A stretch of 64,000 bases of DNA from Promethearchaeota archaeon (GTDB lineage Archaea > Asgardarchaeota > Lokiarchaeia > Sigyniarchaeales > SOKP01): positions 1-64,000 of the forward strand of contig JAEOUA010000008.1 of the NCBI GenBank assembly GCA_016839555.1, written 5' to 3'. Under the pieces are notes generated by a model. It was given only the letters and a program-made list of their open reading frames with translations. It did not search any database and was not told the DNA's origin. The position numbers and the translations under genes are program-made. Below, one piece after another: positions 17,263 to 26,359 of the stretch. Positions within the stretch are counted from its first letter, which is position 1. Every line of letters begins with the position of its first letter.

Positions 17263-20200
17263 ATGCCGGTATTTAGTGGAAAGCAAGAAAAAAAAGAAAT
17301 GGTTTGGGACGAGGAAGATTTAAAAAAAGAGAAGAAACCGAAAGAATATGAGGAAAAATTTGAAAGTGAAGAAGTAAAAGTATACGCTGAGGATGAATGT
17401 TTAAAATACATAATTGAGATTTCAGAGGAAGTTAATCTCTCCCAAGATCATAATACAAAAATTGATTCATTCGAATTTAATGGAAATATTAAGGTTAAAA
17501 ACCCTTCTGATAAAAATAGATTATGGGATATTGAAGTATTATTGAATAAGATTGAAGCTACTGATTTAGAATCAGACAAGATAACTATTAAAGAATTGGG
17601 TGTTGATGATGATAATAATGAATATTTACAACAATTCAAATTGGAAACTGAAGCTCCAAAAAATCAATTACTCATAAAAGAGTATATTAATTCTTCCCTA
17701 AATGCAAATAAGATTCTTAACCTTAAAGATGTTGCACGAGACCTTAATGAATTAAGGCAAGAAAAAGTAGCAATAGAGAATAGAGAAAATCTATTAGAAT
17801 CATTTGGGATAGCCATTGATCAAGATAATACTATATTTTTTGCTATTGTGATTAAAAATATTTCTGACACACCAATTAAAGCCATTAATATTACGAAACA
17901 ATTTCCAGAACTTTTTTCAAATATCTCTATTATATCTAATTCTGCAGGTAAAGTAAATCTCAATGACAATGATGAGATTATTTGGAAAGTAGAAGAATTA
18001 AATCCTGATCTTTCAGAAATGATAAAAATATCCGCAAATATTTTAGTAGAAAGCATTGATGGAAGGGAAACAGGCCCAATAAATGCAAATTACTTAAGTG
18101 ATATTTCATTTACAGGAGATCTGAATATAAAAGACCACTCTGCATATACTCATAATAGCCATTATATAGATATTGTTGAGCGAGATGAGGCCCCTGAAAA
18201 TTGGGTTTGCCAATTTACATTCAATAATCCGACGGAATTTTGTATTGAACTGTTAGATATCGATATTCATGCTCCCGAGGAACCCGAAAATAAGTTCATA
18301 GCAATCGATTCCACATACACACCAAAATTGGGAGGGAATGGACAATGGACTTCAGAACCTTGGGAATATGAATTTAGTGATTATCCTTCCTTTAGGAAAA
18401 ATGTTGAATTTCGAGTCTTGCCTGAAGTCAAAACAATAGTTAGCGGAAATTTAATGATTTCTGATGTTCAATTATTTGTATCAAGTATAACTGGGGATGT
18501 TGTATATAGTCGTGAAGAGGAAATTACCGAAAGAATCACTAAAGATATAAGAGTACCTACATATAAGCGAGGGGAAGTATATTGCTCTTTAAAAATTGAA
18601 AATAATGGTTCAGCACCAATAAATGAAATCGGAATAATTCAGCAATTTTTTACAAATGAATTTAGAACACCTGAGACTAATGATATTGCTTTTAAAGTTA
18701 ATGATAAACTGGTGGAATTCTTTGATGCTGTTGAGATATCCATAAAAAATAATACTTTAAGCATTCAAATAAATGATTTAAGAAATACGGATATTGGACT
18801 GTTCAATCCGGGTGATATCCTTTTTGTAAATTATCCCATACAAATCATTAATCCTTCTCAAAAAGCTCGCTTTGAGTCAGATGTTATCTATACCGCAAAT
18901 ACATATCCAGAAATTATTCCTCTCGAAGTACGACCAGAAGTGCCTATTATTGAGGCAATTCATATAAGAAGAAAGATACGACTTAGTAAGGAAATCATTC
19001 CTTTGAGTGCTTTTGGCAATTATGAAATAATTCTGACTGCCCAAAATAATAGTACTATTATTTTAGAAGAATTAGAATTGGTTGATATTATACCTGAATA
19101 TTTTAAATTTGAAAAAAGTACGCAAGAACCATTAAGCATGGAACAGAATGGAGAGACTATCATTAAATGGGAAATTGAAGAACTAAAAGAAGAAGAGATG
19201 ATAGAAATCACGTATGAGGTATCTGGCTCTGGCGAATATGCTCCGAAAGAAATAATGCATGCTAAAAATTATCCCGTCATTATTGAGAAAGGAAAACCTT
19301 TGGAAAGTTATACTCTAAAAAAACAAGAAGAAGTAAAAACTGAAATTCAAGATGAATATATAGAGTTAGAAGAAGAGGAAGAAGAAGAGGAGGAAAAGGG
19401 ATGGAAAGAATTCACGGAAGAAGAAAAAGAGGAATATCGACGACAAAAGGAGGAAGAAAAAAAACAATTACAAGAGGATTTTGAAGAGTTCCTTGAAACT
19501 CAAACTTTAAAAGATGTAGTGGAATCTGTGGATAAAATTAGGGATTTAGAGCAAGTGAAAGATGAAGCTTTAAATCTAGATGAAAGAATTGAACAATTAG
19601 AAGAACAAGATCCAGAAAAAGCTGAAAAACTTAGAAATCTTAAGGAGAGACATGGATATTCTGTAAGGAATTACTTAATGGTCCTTGCTCAAGCACGAAA
19701 TCGAGGAGATAAAGAATTTAATGGGATTATTAATAGTTATATCAATTGGAAAAGAATGGGTGCTCAAGTGAAAAAAAATCCCGATAAATCTAAACCGTAC
19801 GGATTTAAAATTTTTGTTCCTGTGTTCAAATCAAAAGCTCAAGAAGAATTAAAAGGGTATAAGATGGGAACGGTATTTGATATTAGTCAGACGAACAAAT
19901 ATGAGGATTTTCTCGCCCAGAAAGAGGAGGTAAAAAAACTTGCGGAAGAAATGGAAGAAATAGAATATGAAAGGGCTCTTGAATTCACTGATAAAAACTT
20001 TCCCGAAGTTACTATTGAAGAGGATATAACTGGTGAAAAGGGAACTTATGAAAAAGATAATAAAACCATAATAGTCCATAAAAAAACATCGCATGACGTA
20101 TTTCATCAATTAGGGACCCACATTAGCGCTAAAAAAGGTTTATTAACTTCTGATAAGGATGGAGAACTTAAAAACGAGATTGTTTCAGAAATTGGATGCT

Positions 20201-20364
20201 ATTTATTGATGAAAAAATTTGAAGAAGGTCAAAAATATAAGATTAATTATGATTTTGGTTATAGCAATATTTGGGCCACGGAAATCCTTGACTCGTTTAA
20301 ATTTACGGAATTTGAAAAAGTTTATAACGAACTTGTGGAATATATAAAAGAACTTTCTATCTAA
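17263..20364 (+). CDS. Repeated beta-sandwich protein fused to an ArdC-like domain
   Basis: 1033 residues, no signal peptide. The N-terminus (MPVFSGKQEKK..WDEED) and residues 50-690 match the neighbour at 21169 and consist of repeated DUF11-like beta-sandwich units with recurring ENNGSAPINE and ITGDVVYSR phrases. An acidic coiled-coil linker (about 700-790, runs of Glu) follows. From about 798 the sequence is ArdC-like: RNYLMVLAQARN, INWKRMGAQVKKNP, FKIFVPV and GTVFDISQT correspond to the ssDNA-binding N-terminal domain of ArdC, then a zincin-like part HDVFHQLGTH...NEIVSEIGCYLL. The HExxH is degenerate (HQLGTH), so peptidase activity is doubtful. ArdC proteins protect invading DNA from restriction; here the fusion and location suggest a different, cytosolic role. 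Confidence 0.75.
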   Translation: MPVFSGKQEKKEMVWDEEDLKKEKKPKEYEEKFESEEVKVYAEDECLKYIIEISEEVNLSQDHNTKIDSFEFNGNIKVKNPSDKNRLWDIEVLLNKIEATDLESDKITIKELGVDDDNNEYLQQFKLETEAPKNQLLIKEYINSSLNANKILNLKDVARDLNELRQEKVAIENRENLLESFGIAIDQDNTIFFAIVIKNISDTPIKAINITKQFPELFSNISIISNSAGKVNLNDNDEIIWKVEELNPDLSEMIKISANILVESIDGRETGPINANYLSDISFTGDLNIKDHSAYTHNSHYIDIVERDEAPENWVCQFTFNNPTEFCIELLDIDIHAPEEPENKFIAIDSTYTPKLGGNGQWTSEPWEYEFSDYPSFRKNVEFRVLPEVKTIVSGNLMISDVQLFVSSITGDVVYSREEEITERITKDIRVPTYKRGEVYCSLKIENNGSAPINEIGIIQQFFTNEFRTPETNDIAFKVNDKLVEFFDAVEISIKNNTLSIQINDLRNTDIGLFNPGDILFVNYPIQIINPSQKARFESDVIYTANTYPEIIPLEVRPEVPIIEAIHIRRKIRLSKEIIPLSAFGNYEIILTAQNNSTIILEELELVDIIPEYFKFEKSTQEPLSMEQNGETIIKWEIEELKEEEMIEITYEVSGSGEYAPKEIMHAKNYPVIIEKGKPLESYTLKKQEEVKTEIQDEYIELEEEEEEEEEKGWKEFTEEEKEEYRRQKEEEKKQLQEDFEEFLETQTLKDVVESVDKIRDLEQVKDEALNLDERIEQLEEQDPEKAEKLRNLKERHGYSVRNYLMVLAQARNRGDKEFNGIINSYINWKRMGAQVKKNPDKSKPYGFKIFVPVFKSKAQEELKGYKMGTVFDISQTNKYEDFLAQKEEVKKLAEEMEEIEYERALEFTDKNFPEVTIEEDITGEKGTYEKDNKTIIVHKKTSHDVFHQLGTHISAKKGLLTSDKDGELKNEIVSEIGCYLLMKKFEEGQKYKINYDFGYSNIWATEILDSFKFTEFEKVYNELVEYIKELSI

Positions 20365-20442
20365 GCAAAATATTATAATTGTATAATCTCATTTTTTTTA
20401 TTTTAATATATTTATGAATCCAATTTATGGAATAAAGGACAT

Positions 20443-20574
20443 TTAAGCAATTAATGAAATAGAGATAATAATAGCAAGAGAACTTATAATAAATGCTAAA
20501 ATTATAATTAATGTAATCAATGAAGATTTTGAAATCGTTTTTCTCTTCTTTTTCTCTCTTTTATAAGTTGGAAT
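20443..20574 (-). CDS. Small single-pass membrane protein with ATT start
   Basis: 43 residues: a basic N-terminus (PTYKREKKKRKTISKSS) followed by one strong hydrophobic helix (LITLIIILAFIISSLAIIIS) and a stop. The start is ATT at 20574, preceded by AAGGTGA with exactly 6 nt spacing, the same arrangement as the gene starting at 7682. No ATG, GTG or TTG lies upstream in frame. Orientation would be positive-inside with the Lys-rich tail in the cytosol. The function is unknown. It sits on the opposite strand between two paralogous beta-sandwich genes. Confidence 0.5.
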   Translation of the reverse strand: MPTYKREKKKRKTISKSSLITLIIILAFIISSLAIIISISLIA

Positions 20575-21168
20575 CTTGAATCACCTTAAAATCTATATAT
20601 TTTGCTTAGTTTTTAATTTTCTTTTTTATATCGTTTCTAATATACTTGTAGAACCAAAATCTATTTCTTATAGAAAATGCTCAGATATAATTTTTTAATT
20701 GAAAAAGGATTATTAAGCTTTTTAAAATTTCAATATTCCTCTCTTTTTTCTATTTTATTTAGACTGTAGAAATAAATAATTTTTATGATACGTGAATAAA
20801 TTTATTCTAAGAAGAATATACTAATTAACTCTTTTTTTTATAATATTAATATCAAACATAATTCTCTTAAGCTAGCAACTAATTTATCTTTTTTTTCCAT
20901 TAAACCTTAATTCTTCATAGTTTTCTTTTTTTAGGATGTGATCTATTACATTATAATTTAATTGATACCTTAGTATGGTAGAAATTAATATTATAGATAT
21001 CAAATAGAAATAATTTGCTTTAGCTAGAAATATTTTTGATTAAAAAAAAAATAAACCATTAAGTTTTTAATCAATCGTAAGTGATTATTAACTTAATCTT
21101 TAAAAAAAATATTAAGATTCAATTTAAAAAAAATAATCATAATAAATTAATAAGGATGTGAAAAATTA
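20575..21168. other. Long AT-rich intergenic region
   Basis: About 590 bp of T- and A-tract sequence upstream of the second beta-sandwich gene. Apart from the ribosome site at 20581 and a GGATGTGA just before the ATG at 21169 I find nothing. Confidence 0.5.
20581..20587 (-). promoter_or_regulatory. Shine-Dalgarno for a hidden small membrane protein
   Basis: AAGGTGA, 6 nt before ATT at 20574. Confidence 0.5.
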
Positions 21169-23274
21169 ATGCCTTTATTTGGTGGCGGAGAAAAAGAAAA
21201 AAAGAAGAGAAAAGAAATTGGGTGGGATGTTGAGGATGCCGAGGAAAAACTTGAAGCAGAAGGATTAAGAAGAACAGAAATGGACGTTGGCCGTGTCGAA
21301 TTAATTGATACTGACAAATCTACTCCTGTCATCGAAACGTATGATGAAGATACTGGGGAATTAGAAGGAGCTATCGCGCTAAAAGATGGAAACAGAGAGG
21401 GACTTCTGGCAATTGTGAAGATTATGGAGGAAGTAAATGTAGAGCAGGACCATGAAGCAAAGATTAAATCTATCGATTTTAAAGGTAAACTGAATGTCGA
21501 AAATCCCTCAAAAAAGGATCGTTTATGGGATATCGATTTAAGCTTAAAAAATATAGAAGGAACTAACTTAAAATCTGAAGAGATAAAAATAATTGAATTA
21601 GGTACAGATAAAGATAATAATGTGGATTCAAGAGACTTTAAATTGAGCGGTGAAGCAAAGAATTTACTTCTAGTGAAAGAATATATTAATAGTTTGCCTG
21701 ATGCTGATAGAGTTTTAAATAGAAGAGATATCGAACGAGATTTGGACAGAATTGAGGAAGAAGAAATTGAAGAAGAGTCCACTTCAAGTCAAGCGTTTAA
21801 TTTAGAATCTTATGCTATCCCTATTCAAAAAGAAAATCCAGTCCACTTTACGATTGCTATTAAAAATTTATTTCCGTCTGCAGTGAAAAATATAGAATTA
21901 ACTAAGGAGATTCCTAACGATTTCTTGGACGTAAATATTACTGATACTTCTGCAGGATATGCGGATGTTGGAGAGGGGCAAATTGTATGGACTATCGAAG
22001 AAAAAATCCCTTCTGGAAGCACAATCCTTCTGAAATTTAATGCTTCTGTTATGGCAGAAAGTATTGATAAAATAAGCACCGGAACTATTGATGTCAAATA
22101 CAAAGGAATGTCCTCTTTTGCGAAAGGCTTGGCAATAGACAAATTTGATGCATATACTCGAAACAGATTTTATGTGGATGCTATAGAAAGAGATGAAGAA
22201 CCCGAAGTATGGGATTGCTCTCTCGTGTTTGAAAACACTTCTGAATTTATCTTACAGCTATTAAATGCAGATGTCTATTCTCCTGAGGATGAGTCAGTGA
22301 AATTAGTGGATGTAGACCCTAATGATGTGCCTCCTCTACCGGCCGGCGCACGATGGTTCAGTAAATCTTGGATGTACGAGTCATCGGATATTCCACGATT
22401 TAGTAAACTACTCGAATTTCGAGTAATGCCCGATTTCCAGACAACTGTTAATGGAACCTTAGCTATTGATCAGGTAGAATTATATGTTGCCAGCATCACT
22501 GGAGATGTTGTATATAGTCGTAAAGAAGAGATCAAAAAGAGAGTTGTAGAAACTATCGCAATTCCTACATATAAAGAAACACCTGTCTATGCATCTCTAA
22601 TGATTGAAAATAATGGGTCAGCACCATTTAATGAACTCAAAATCATTCATAGAAACTTTACTTCTGAATTTCGACCTCCCTCTAAGGATGAAATAACAGT
22701 ATTGTGGGATGATAGTGAAATTGAAGTTGATCCAGATGCCATAAGTGTTTCAAAAGAAACGCTTCAAATTTCTATGCGAAATTTAAAAGATTCTACAACT
22801 GGAATGTTTGAACCAGAATCAGTCATAGAAATTCGATATCCTATTCACGGAATGAACCCATCGAAAGAAGCTGTATTCGAATCTGAGGTTGTTTACCTAG
22901 CAAATACTTTACCCGTTAGTCAGGAAATTGAATTCGTTCCAGAAGTACCAGTTATTGAATCTGTTCATCTTAGAAGAAAATTCCGTGTTGGGAAAGAAGT
23001 TATGCCCATTGGAGACCTTGGGACTTACAAAATCATTTTATCCATTGAAAATATTGGTGAAATGCCATTAGAGAACTTAGTATTAATGGATAAAGTGCCA
23101 GATTCTTTCGAATATGGAGAATATTCTATGAAACCAGAAATAACCGATGAAGTGGGAGAAGACACGCTTAAATGGGAAATTGATGAGTTAGAACCAGCCG
23201 AAAGATTAGAAATAACCTATGAGATTACAGGTAAGGGAGAGTATCATCCATCGGATGCCCAGCTCGCCTTATAA
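21169..23274 (+). CDS. Repeated beta-sandwich protein, paralogue without ArdC-like domain
   Basis: 701 residues, clearly paralogous to the N-terminal two thirds of the 17263-20364 product: same start (MPLFGGGEKEKK..WDVED), same RLWDI, ENNGSAPFNELKIIH, SITGDVVYSRKEEI and FRVGKEVMPIGDLGTYKI blocks. It ends after the last sandwich (LEITYEITGKGEYHPSD) and lacks the acidic linker and ArdC-like part. Domains resemble DUF11/CARDB-type beta sandwiches normally found outside the cell, but no signal peptide or membrane segment is present, so I infer a cytosolic scaffold. GGATGTGA lies 7 nt upstream of the ATG. It contains an extra acidic insert near residue 60 and 195-205. Confidence 0.75.
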   Translation: MPLFGGGEKEKKKRKEIGWDVEDAEEKLEAEGLRRTEMDVGRVELIDTDKSTPVIETYDEDTGELEGAIALKDGNREGLLAIVKIMEEVNVEQDHEAKIKSIDFKGKLNVENPSKKDRLWDIDLSLKNIEGTNLKSEEIKIIELGTDKDNNVDSRDFKLSGEAKNLLLVKEYINSLPDADRVLNRRDIERDLDRIEEEEIEEESTSSQAFNLESYAIPIQKENPVHFTIAIKNLFPSAVKNIELTKEIPNDFLDVNITDTSAGYADVGEGQIVWTIEEKIPSGSTILLKFNASVMAESIDKISTGTIDVKYKGMSSFAKGLAIDKFDAYTRNRFYVDAIERDEEPEVWDCSLVFENTSEFILQLLNADVYSPEDESVKLVDVDPNDVPPLPAGARWFSKSWMYESSDIPRFSKLLEFRVMPDFQTTVNGTLAIDQVELYVASITGDVVYSRKEEIKKRVVETIAIPTYKETPVYASLMIENNGSAPFNELKIIHRNFTSEFRPPSKDEITVLWDDSEIEVDPDAISVSKETLQISMRNLKDSTTGMFEPESVIEIRYPIHGMNPSKEAVFESEVVYLANTLPVSQEIEFVPEVPVIESVHLRRKFRVGKEVMPIGDLGTYKIILSIENIGEMPLENLVLMDKVPDSFEYGEYSMKPEITDEVGEDTLKWEIDELEPAERLEITYEITGKGEYHPSDAQLAL

Positions 23275-23365
23275 ATTCTTTTTGTAAATATAAATCTATT
23301 TTTTTTTATTACCTTTTTATTAATGCTTAAGCCAAATCATCTTACTCTTTTATAAAGATTTCTTG

Positions 23366-26131
23366 TTATTGGTTGAGATCTGGAATTGATTTTTGTTTAT
23401 TTATTGTCCAAAGTGGTAAATCCGTTTTTTGTTTAATAATAAATTTATTTTCTTTTAAAAAGGTGATTTCTTTTTTAATATCTTCTTTCTTATACCCAAA
23501 ATTCAATAGTTCGGTGAAAAGTGCTTCAGTAATAATATATAATTTACTTTGAAATAATTCAATAATAAATTCCCTTAAATTAGTGTGAACTACAGTAAAT
23601 TTTTTCTCAATTTTTTCTTTGGGTTTTGGTAATTTGATTTTGTTAATAATTTCAAGCTTTTTCTTCTTCCCCCATTCAAAATCTGTTATACTTTGAATTT
23701 TTCGGTCATAACCACCATAAATAATCTGTTTCACCCCTTCTCTCTTATTATAAAGAGAAATTATTGACTGAATCGAAGTTTTTCCCGTGGTTTTCCATTT
23801 TAATTTTATATCTGTTGAATCCAATTTATTATTCTGATATACACTTAATTTTCCATGGGAACCACCAACTATTAATTCTTGTGCTCCATCGTCATCTATA
23901 TCGTCAACGCATAATGTTAAAGGTCTTCCTTCGGTAGTTTTAATGTATAATAGCCGATCTCCACTACTATTGAGAATTTTTAAATGAGAATCATTACAAG
24001 CGATGATAATCTCATTATAACCATTATTTGTTATATCAACAACACGAATATCATTAATTCTTTTGCTTAAATCTTTTTGCCATAAGATTTCCAAACTATT
24101 ATTCTCTATGTATATTAGCTGTAAAATACCATTTTGAGTACCTACTAAAAGTCCTAAAATTGGATTTTTTAATTCAGGTAGTTTTAGAGCGCCAACTGTA
24201 CAAGCGGTAACCCATGAGGAATAATAAAGAATAAATTTAGGTTCTTTTGACTCAAGCCCTTCATATATTTTTACTTTTTTCCTTTCTAGACCGAAAATAA
24301 AATCCATGATACCATTTCTGTTTAAATCTCCCGCGCAACAACATAATATCTTTCCTTGGCTTTTTTGATGAAATATTCCCTGTAATTTTTCTTTTTGTTT
24401 ATCGAATTTGAGAACCAGCATATTTCCATCACCCGTTCCTGCCAGAATCTCTTCTATCCCGTCTTGATCAAAGTCTATTGAAAAGGCACAGCGAACCCAT
24501 CCATCAAATTCAATAGAACTTAATAATTTAGCATTTTGATCTAATAAAAACAGTTTTTTATCATGTCCTCCATAAATAAGATACACTTTTTCTTTAGTTT
24601 TTAATGTGCAACAAGTTAAAATTGCTCCTGTAGTATTGAAATCCCAATTAAAATCATAATTTTTAGAGACGAGCGCTCCTTTTCTTTCATTTTCTATTTT
24701 TTCTTCAATTTCGGCTTTTATCTCTGAAAATTTTTCAACAAGCCTCTCATCATTAATTTTTTGTGCTAAATTAATGATATCAGTACAATTTAGAAGAGCA
24801 TTTTGTAATCGTTTTTTTTCTTTATTTGTTTTTAATTCTAAATCCAATTCTTTTATCTGGTCTCCAATTTTTTGTTCCTCATTTCTTTGACGAATATTAT
24901 CCTTAGTATCCTCAATAAGTTGTGCATATTGGCTAATAATGTCTTCTCTTTCAATAGAGGTACTCAATTCTATTATTTTATTGGAAATCTCAATTACTTC
25001 TTCATAATTTTTTTGATCTTGGTCTTTTTTAATTTGTGTTTCTAACTCTTCTATTATATTTATAATTTCCTTTTGTTGTTTAATTTTGTATTTTTCTTCC
25101 ATTAACAGAATAATTTCATCTTTTTGTTTAGTATATTCCTCCCATGTTTTCTCATTATTGATTAAGCTTGCTAATTGAATCACTTCTAATGCAATTTCTA
25201 AAGCTTCTTCGTAATTCTTTCTTTTTTTTACTTCTTTAAATTGTTTTTGTAATTGCGTAATTTTATTATCAAGTACTGCTTTTTCCTTTTCCTTTTCAAT
25301 CTCCTTTTTAATTTCATCGATGATTTTTAGATATTCCTTTTTTTTATTTTTCAAGTTTATAGAGCTGGCAAGATCAATAATTTCCTCGCAATGATTAATG
25401 GCTACATTATATCTTCCCGAATCTCGATTCTCTTTAACTTTTTCCTCTAACACTGCAACATTGCTTTCAATTTTTTCTTTTTCTATTTCTTCAATAATAG
25501 ATTTATATTTATTTTCAATTCCTTTTTTTCTAATAGATTTCGCGATTATAATGATCTCTTCACTTTTTGTAATAGCATCTTCGAATAATTGGTTTTTTCG
25601 ATCTTTTTCTACTCCTTCTTCTAATTTACCAATCTCTTGTAGTTTATTATGGAAATTTTCCTCAGCTTCTTTTATCTCATTCCTTAAAATTCTTAATTGC
25701 TCATTAAAATATATATCTTTTTTTTCCCTCACTAAATCTTCTACGACATCTACTTTAGAAAGAGCCTCCTCAAATTTAGTCAGCTTTTTAAGTTTATTCG
25801 CTTCTTTTATAATATCTTCTACTTTTTCTAATAATTCCGAATCGATTTTTTCTTCTGTGAAATAAAATTTATAATCATATCTTTTCTGTTCAAGCCCCAT
25901 ATCTATACAAGTACTTAGAATAATATTTTTGTAAAAATTTTGCCACATTGCCAGATTTTCGGAAAACCCAGAAGTTTTTAATCTTTCAGTAGCGTCAATT
26001 CGCTTTATATCTATGACATCACGCTTTATAAAATCCTCTCTCTTATATTTTAAGAGATATTGTTTTATTTCATCTTCACGCTCTACAAAAAGCGATTTAT
26101 ACTTTTTAAATAACTCGTCTAATTTTTCCAT
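23366..26131 (-). CDS. Helical-repeat protein with C-terminal beta-propeller
   Basis: 921 residues. Residues 1-480 are charged helices in repeated units of about 60 residues with a TPR-like look (KNYEEALEIALEVIQLASLI, then INN..W..Y). Residues 490-830 form FG-GAP/WD-like blades with Asp-rich turns (DFDQDGIEEILAGTGDGNML, DLNRNGIMDFIFG, DIDDDGAQELIVGGSHGKL), probably Ca-binding, giving a propeller of about seven blades. The last 90 residues contain a winged-helix-like end (ELFQSKLYIITEALFTELL). No signal peptide is present, so the propeller is cytosolic, unlike most FG-GAP proteins. It is convergent with the 21169 gene. The role is unknown; a protein-interaction scaffold is likely. Confidence 0.75.
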   Translation of the reverse strand: MEKLDELFKKYKSLFVEREDEIKQYLLKYKREDFIKRDVIDIKRIDATERLKTSGFSENLAMWQNFYKNIILSTCIDMGLEQKRYDYKFYFTEEKIDSELLEKVEDIIKEANKLKKLTKFEEALSKVDVVEDLVREKKDIYFNEQLRILRNEIKEAEENFHNKLQEIGKLEEGVEKDRKNQLFEDAITKSEEIIIIAKSIRKKGIENKYKSIIEEIEKEKIESNVAVLEEKVKENRDSGRYNVAINHCEEIIDLASSINLKNKKKEYLKIIDEIKKEIEKEKEKAVLDNKITQLQKQFKEVKKRKNYEEALEIALEVIQLASLINNEKTWEEYTKQKDEIILLMEEKYKIKQQKEIINIIEELETQIKKDQDQKNYEEVIEISNKIIELSTSIEREDIISQYAQLIEDTKDNIRQRNEEQKIGDQIKELDLELKTNKEKKRLQNALLNCTDIINLAQKINDERLVEKFSEIKAEIEEKIENERKGALVSKNYDFNWDFNTTGAILTCCTLKTKEKVYLIYGGHDKKLFLLDQNAKLLSSIEFDGWVRCAFSIDFDQDGIEEILAGTGDGNMLVLKFDKQKEKLQGIFHQKSQGKILCCCAGDLNRNGIMDFIFGLERKKVKIYEGLESKEPKFILYYSSWVTACTVGALKLPELKNPILGLLVGTQNGILQLIYIENNSLEILWQKDLSKRINDIRVVDITNNGYNEIIIACNDSHLKILNSSGDRLLYIKTTEGRPLTLCVDDIDDDGAQELIVGGSHGKLSVYQNNKLDSTDIKLKWKTTGKTSIQSIISLYNKREGVKQIIYGGYDRKIQSITDFEWGKKKKLEIINKIKLPKPKEKIEKKFTVVHTNLREFIIELFQSKLYIITEALFTELLNFGYKKEDIKKEITFLKENKFIIKQKTDLPLWTINKQKSIPDLNQ

Positions 26132-26359
26132 TATTTTTTTTAATTCAGAGAATTCTCTACTTAAGTATCAATAATCTAAATATAATAAGAAACTAATTTA
26201 AACATTTTTGAAAAGAAAATATGGAAAACTCTTAATTAAAATTATAATTAATAATAATCCTATTACTATTATATTTATATACAACGAGATTATTTATGGC
26301 TTTTGATATTACTTTTATAATTAAATATTATAAAATAATAATGACTGAGTAGAAAATCA

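Noticed and set aside
21147..21782. 211-codon minus-strand frame
   Set aside because: Ser-rich antisense shadow of the acidic N-terminus of the beta-sandwich gene.
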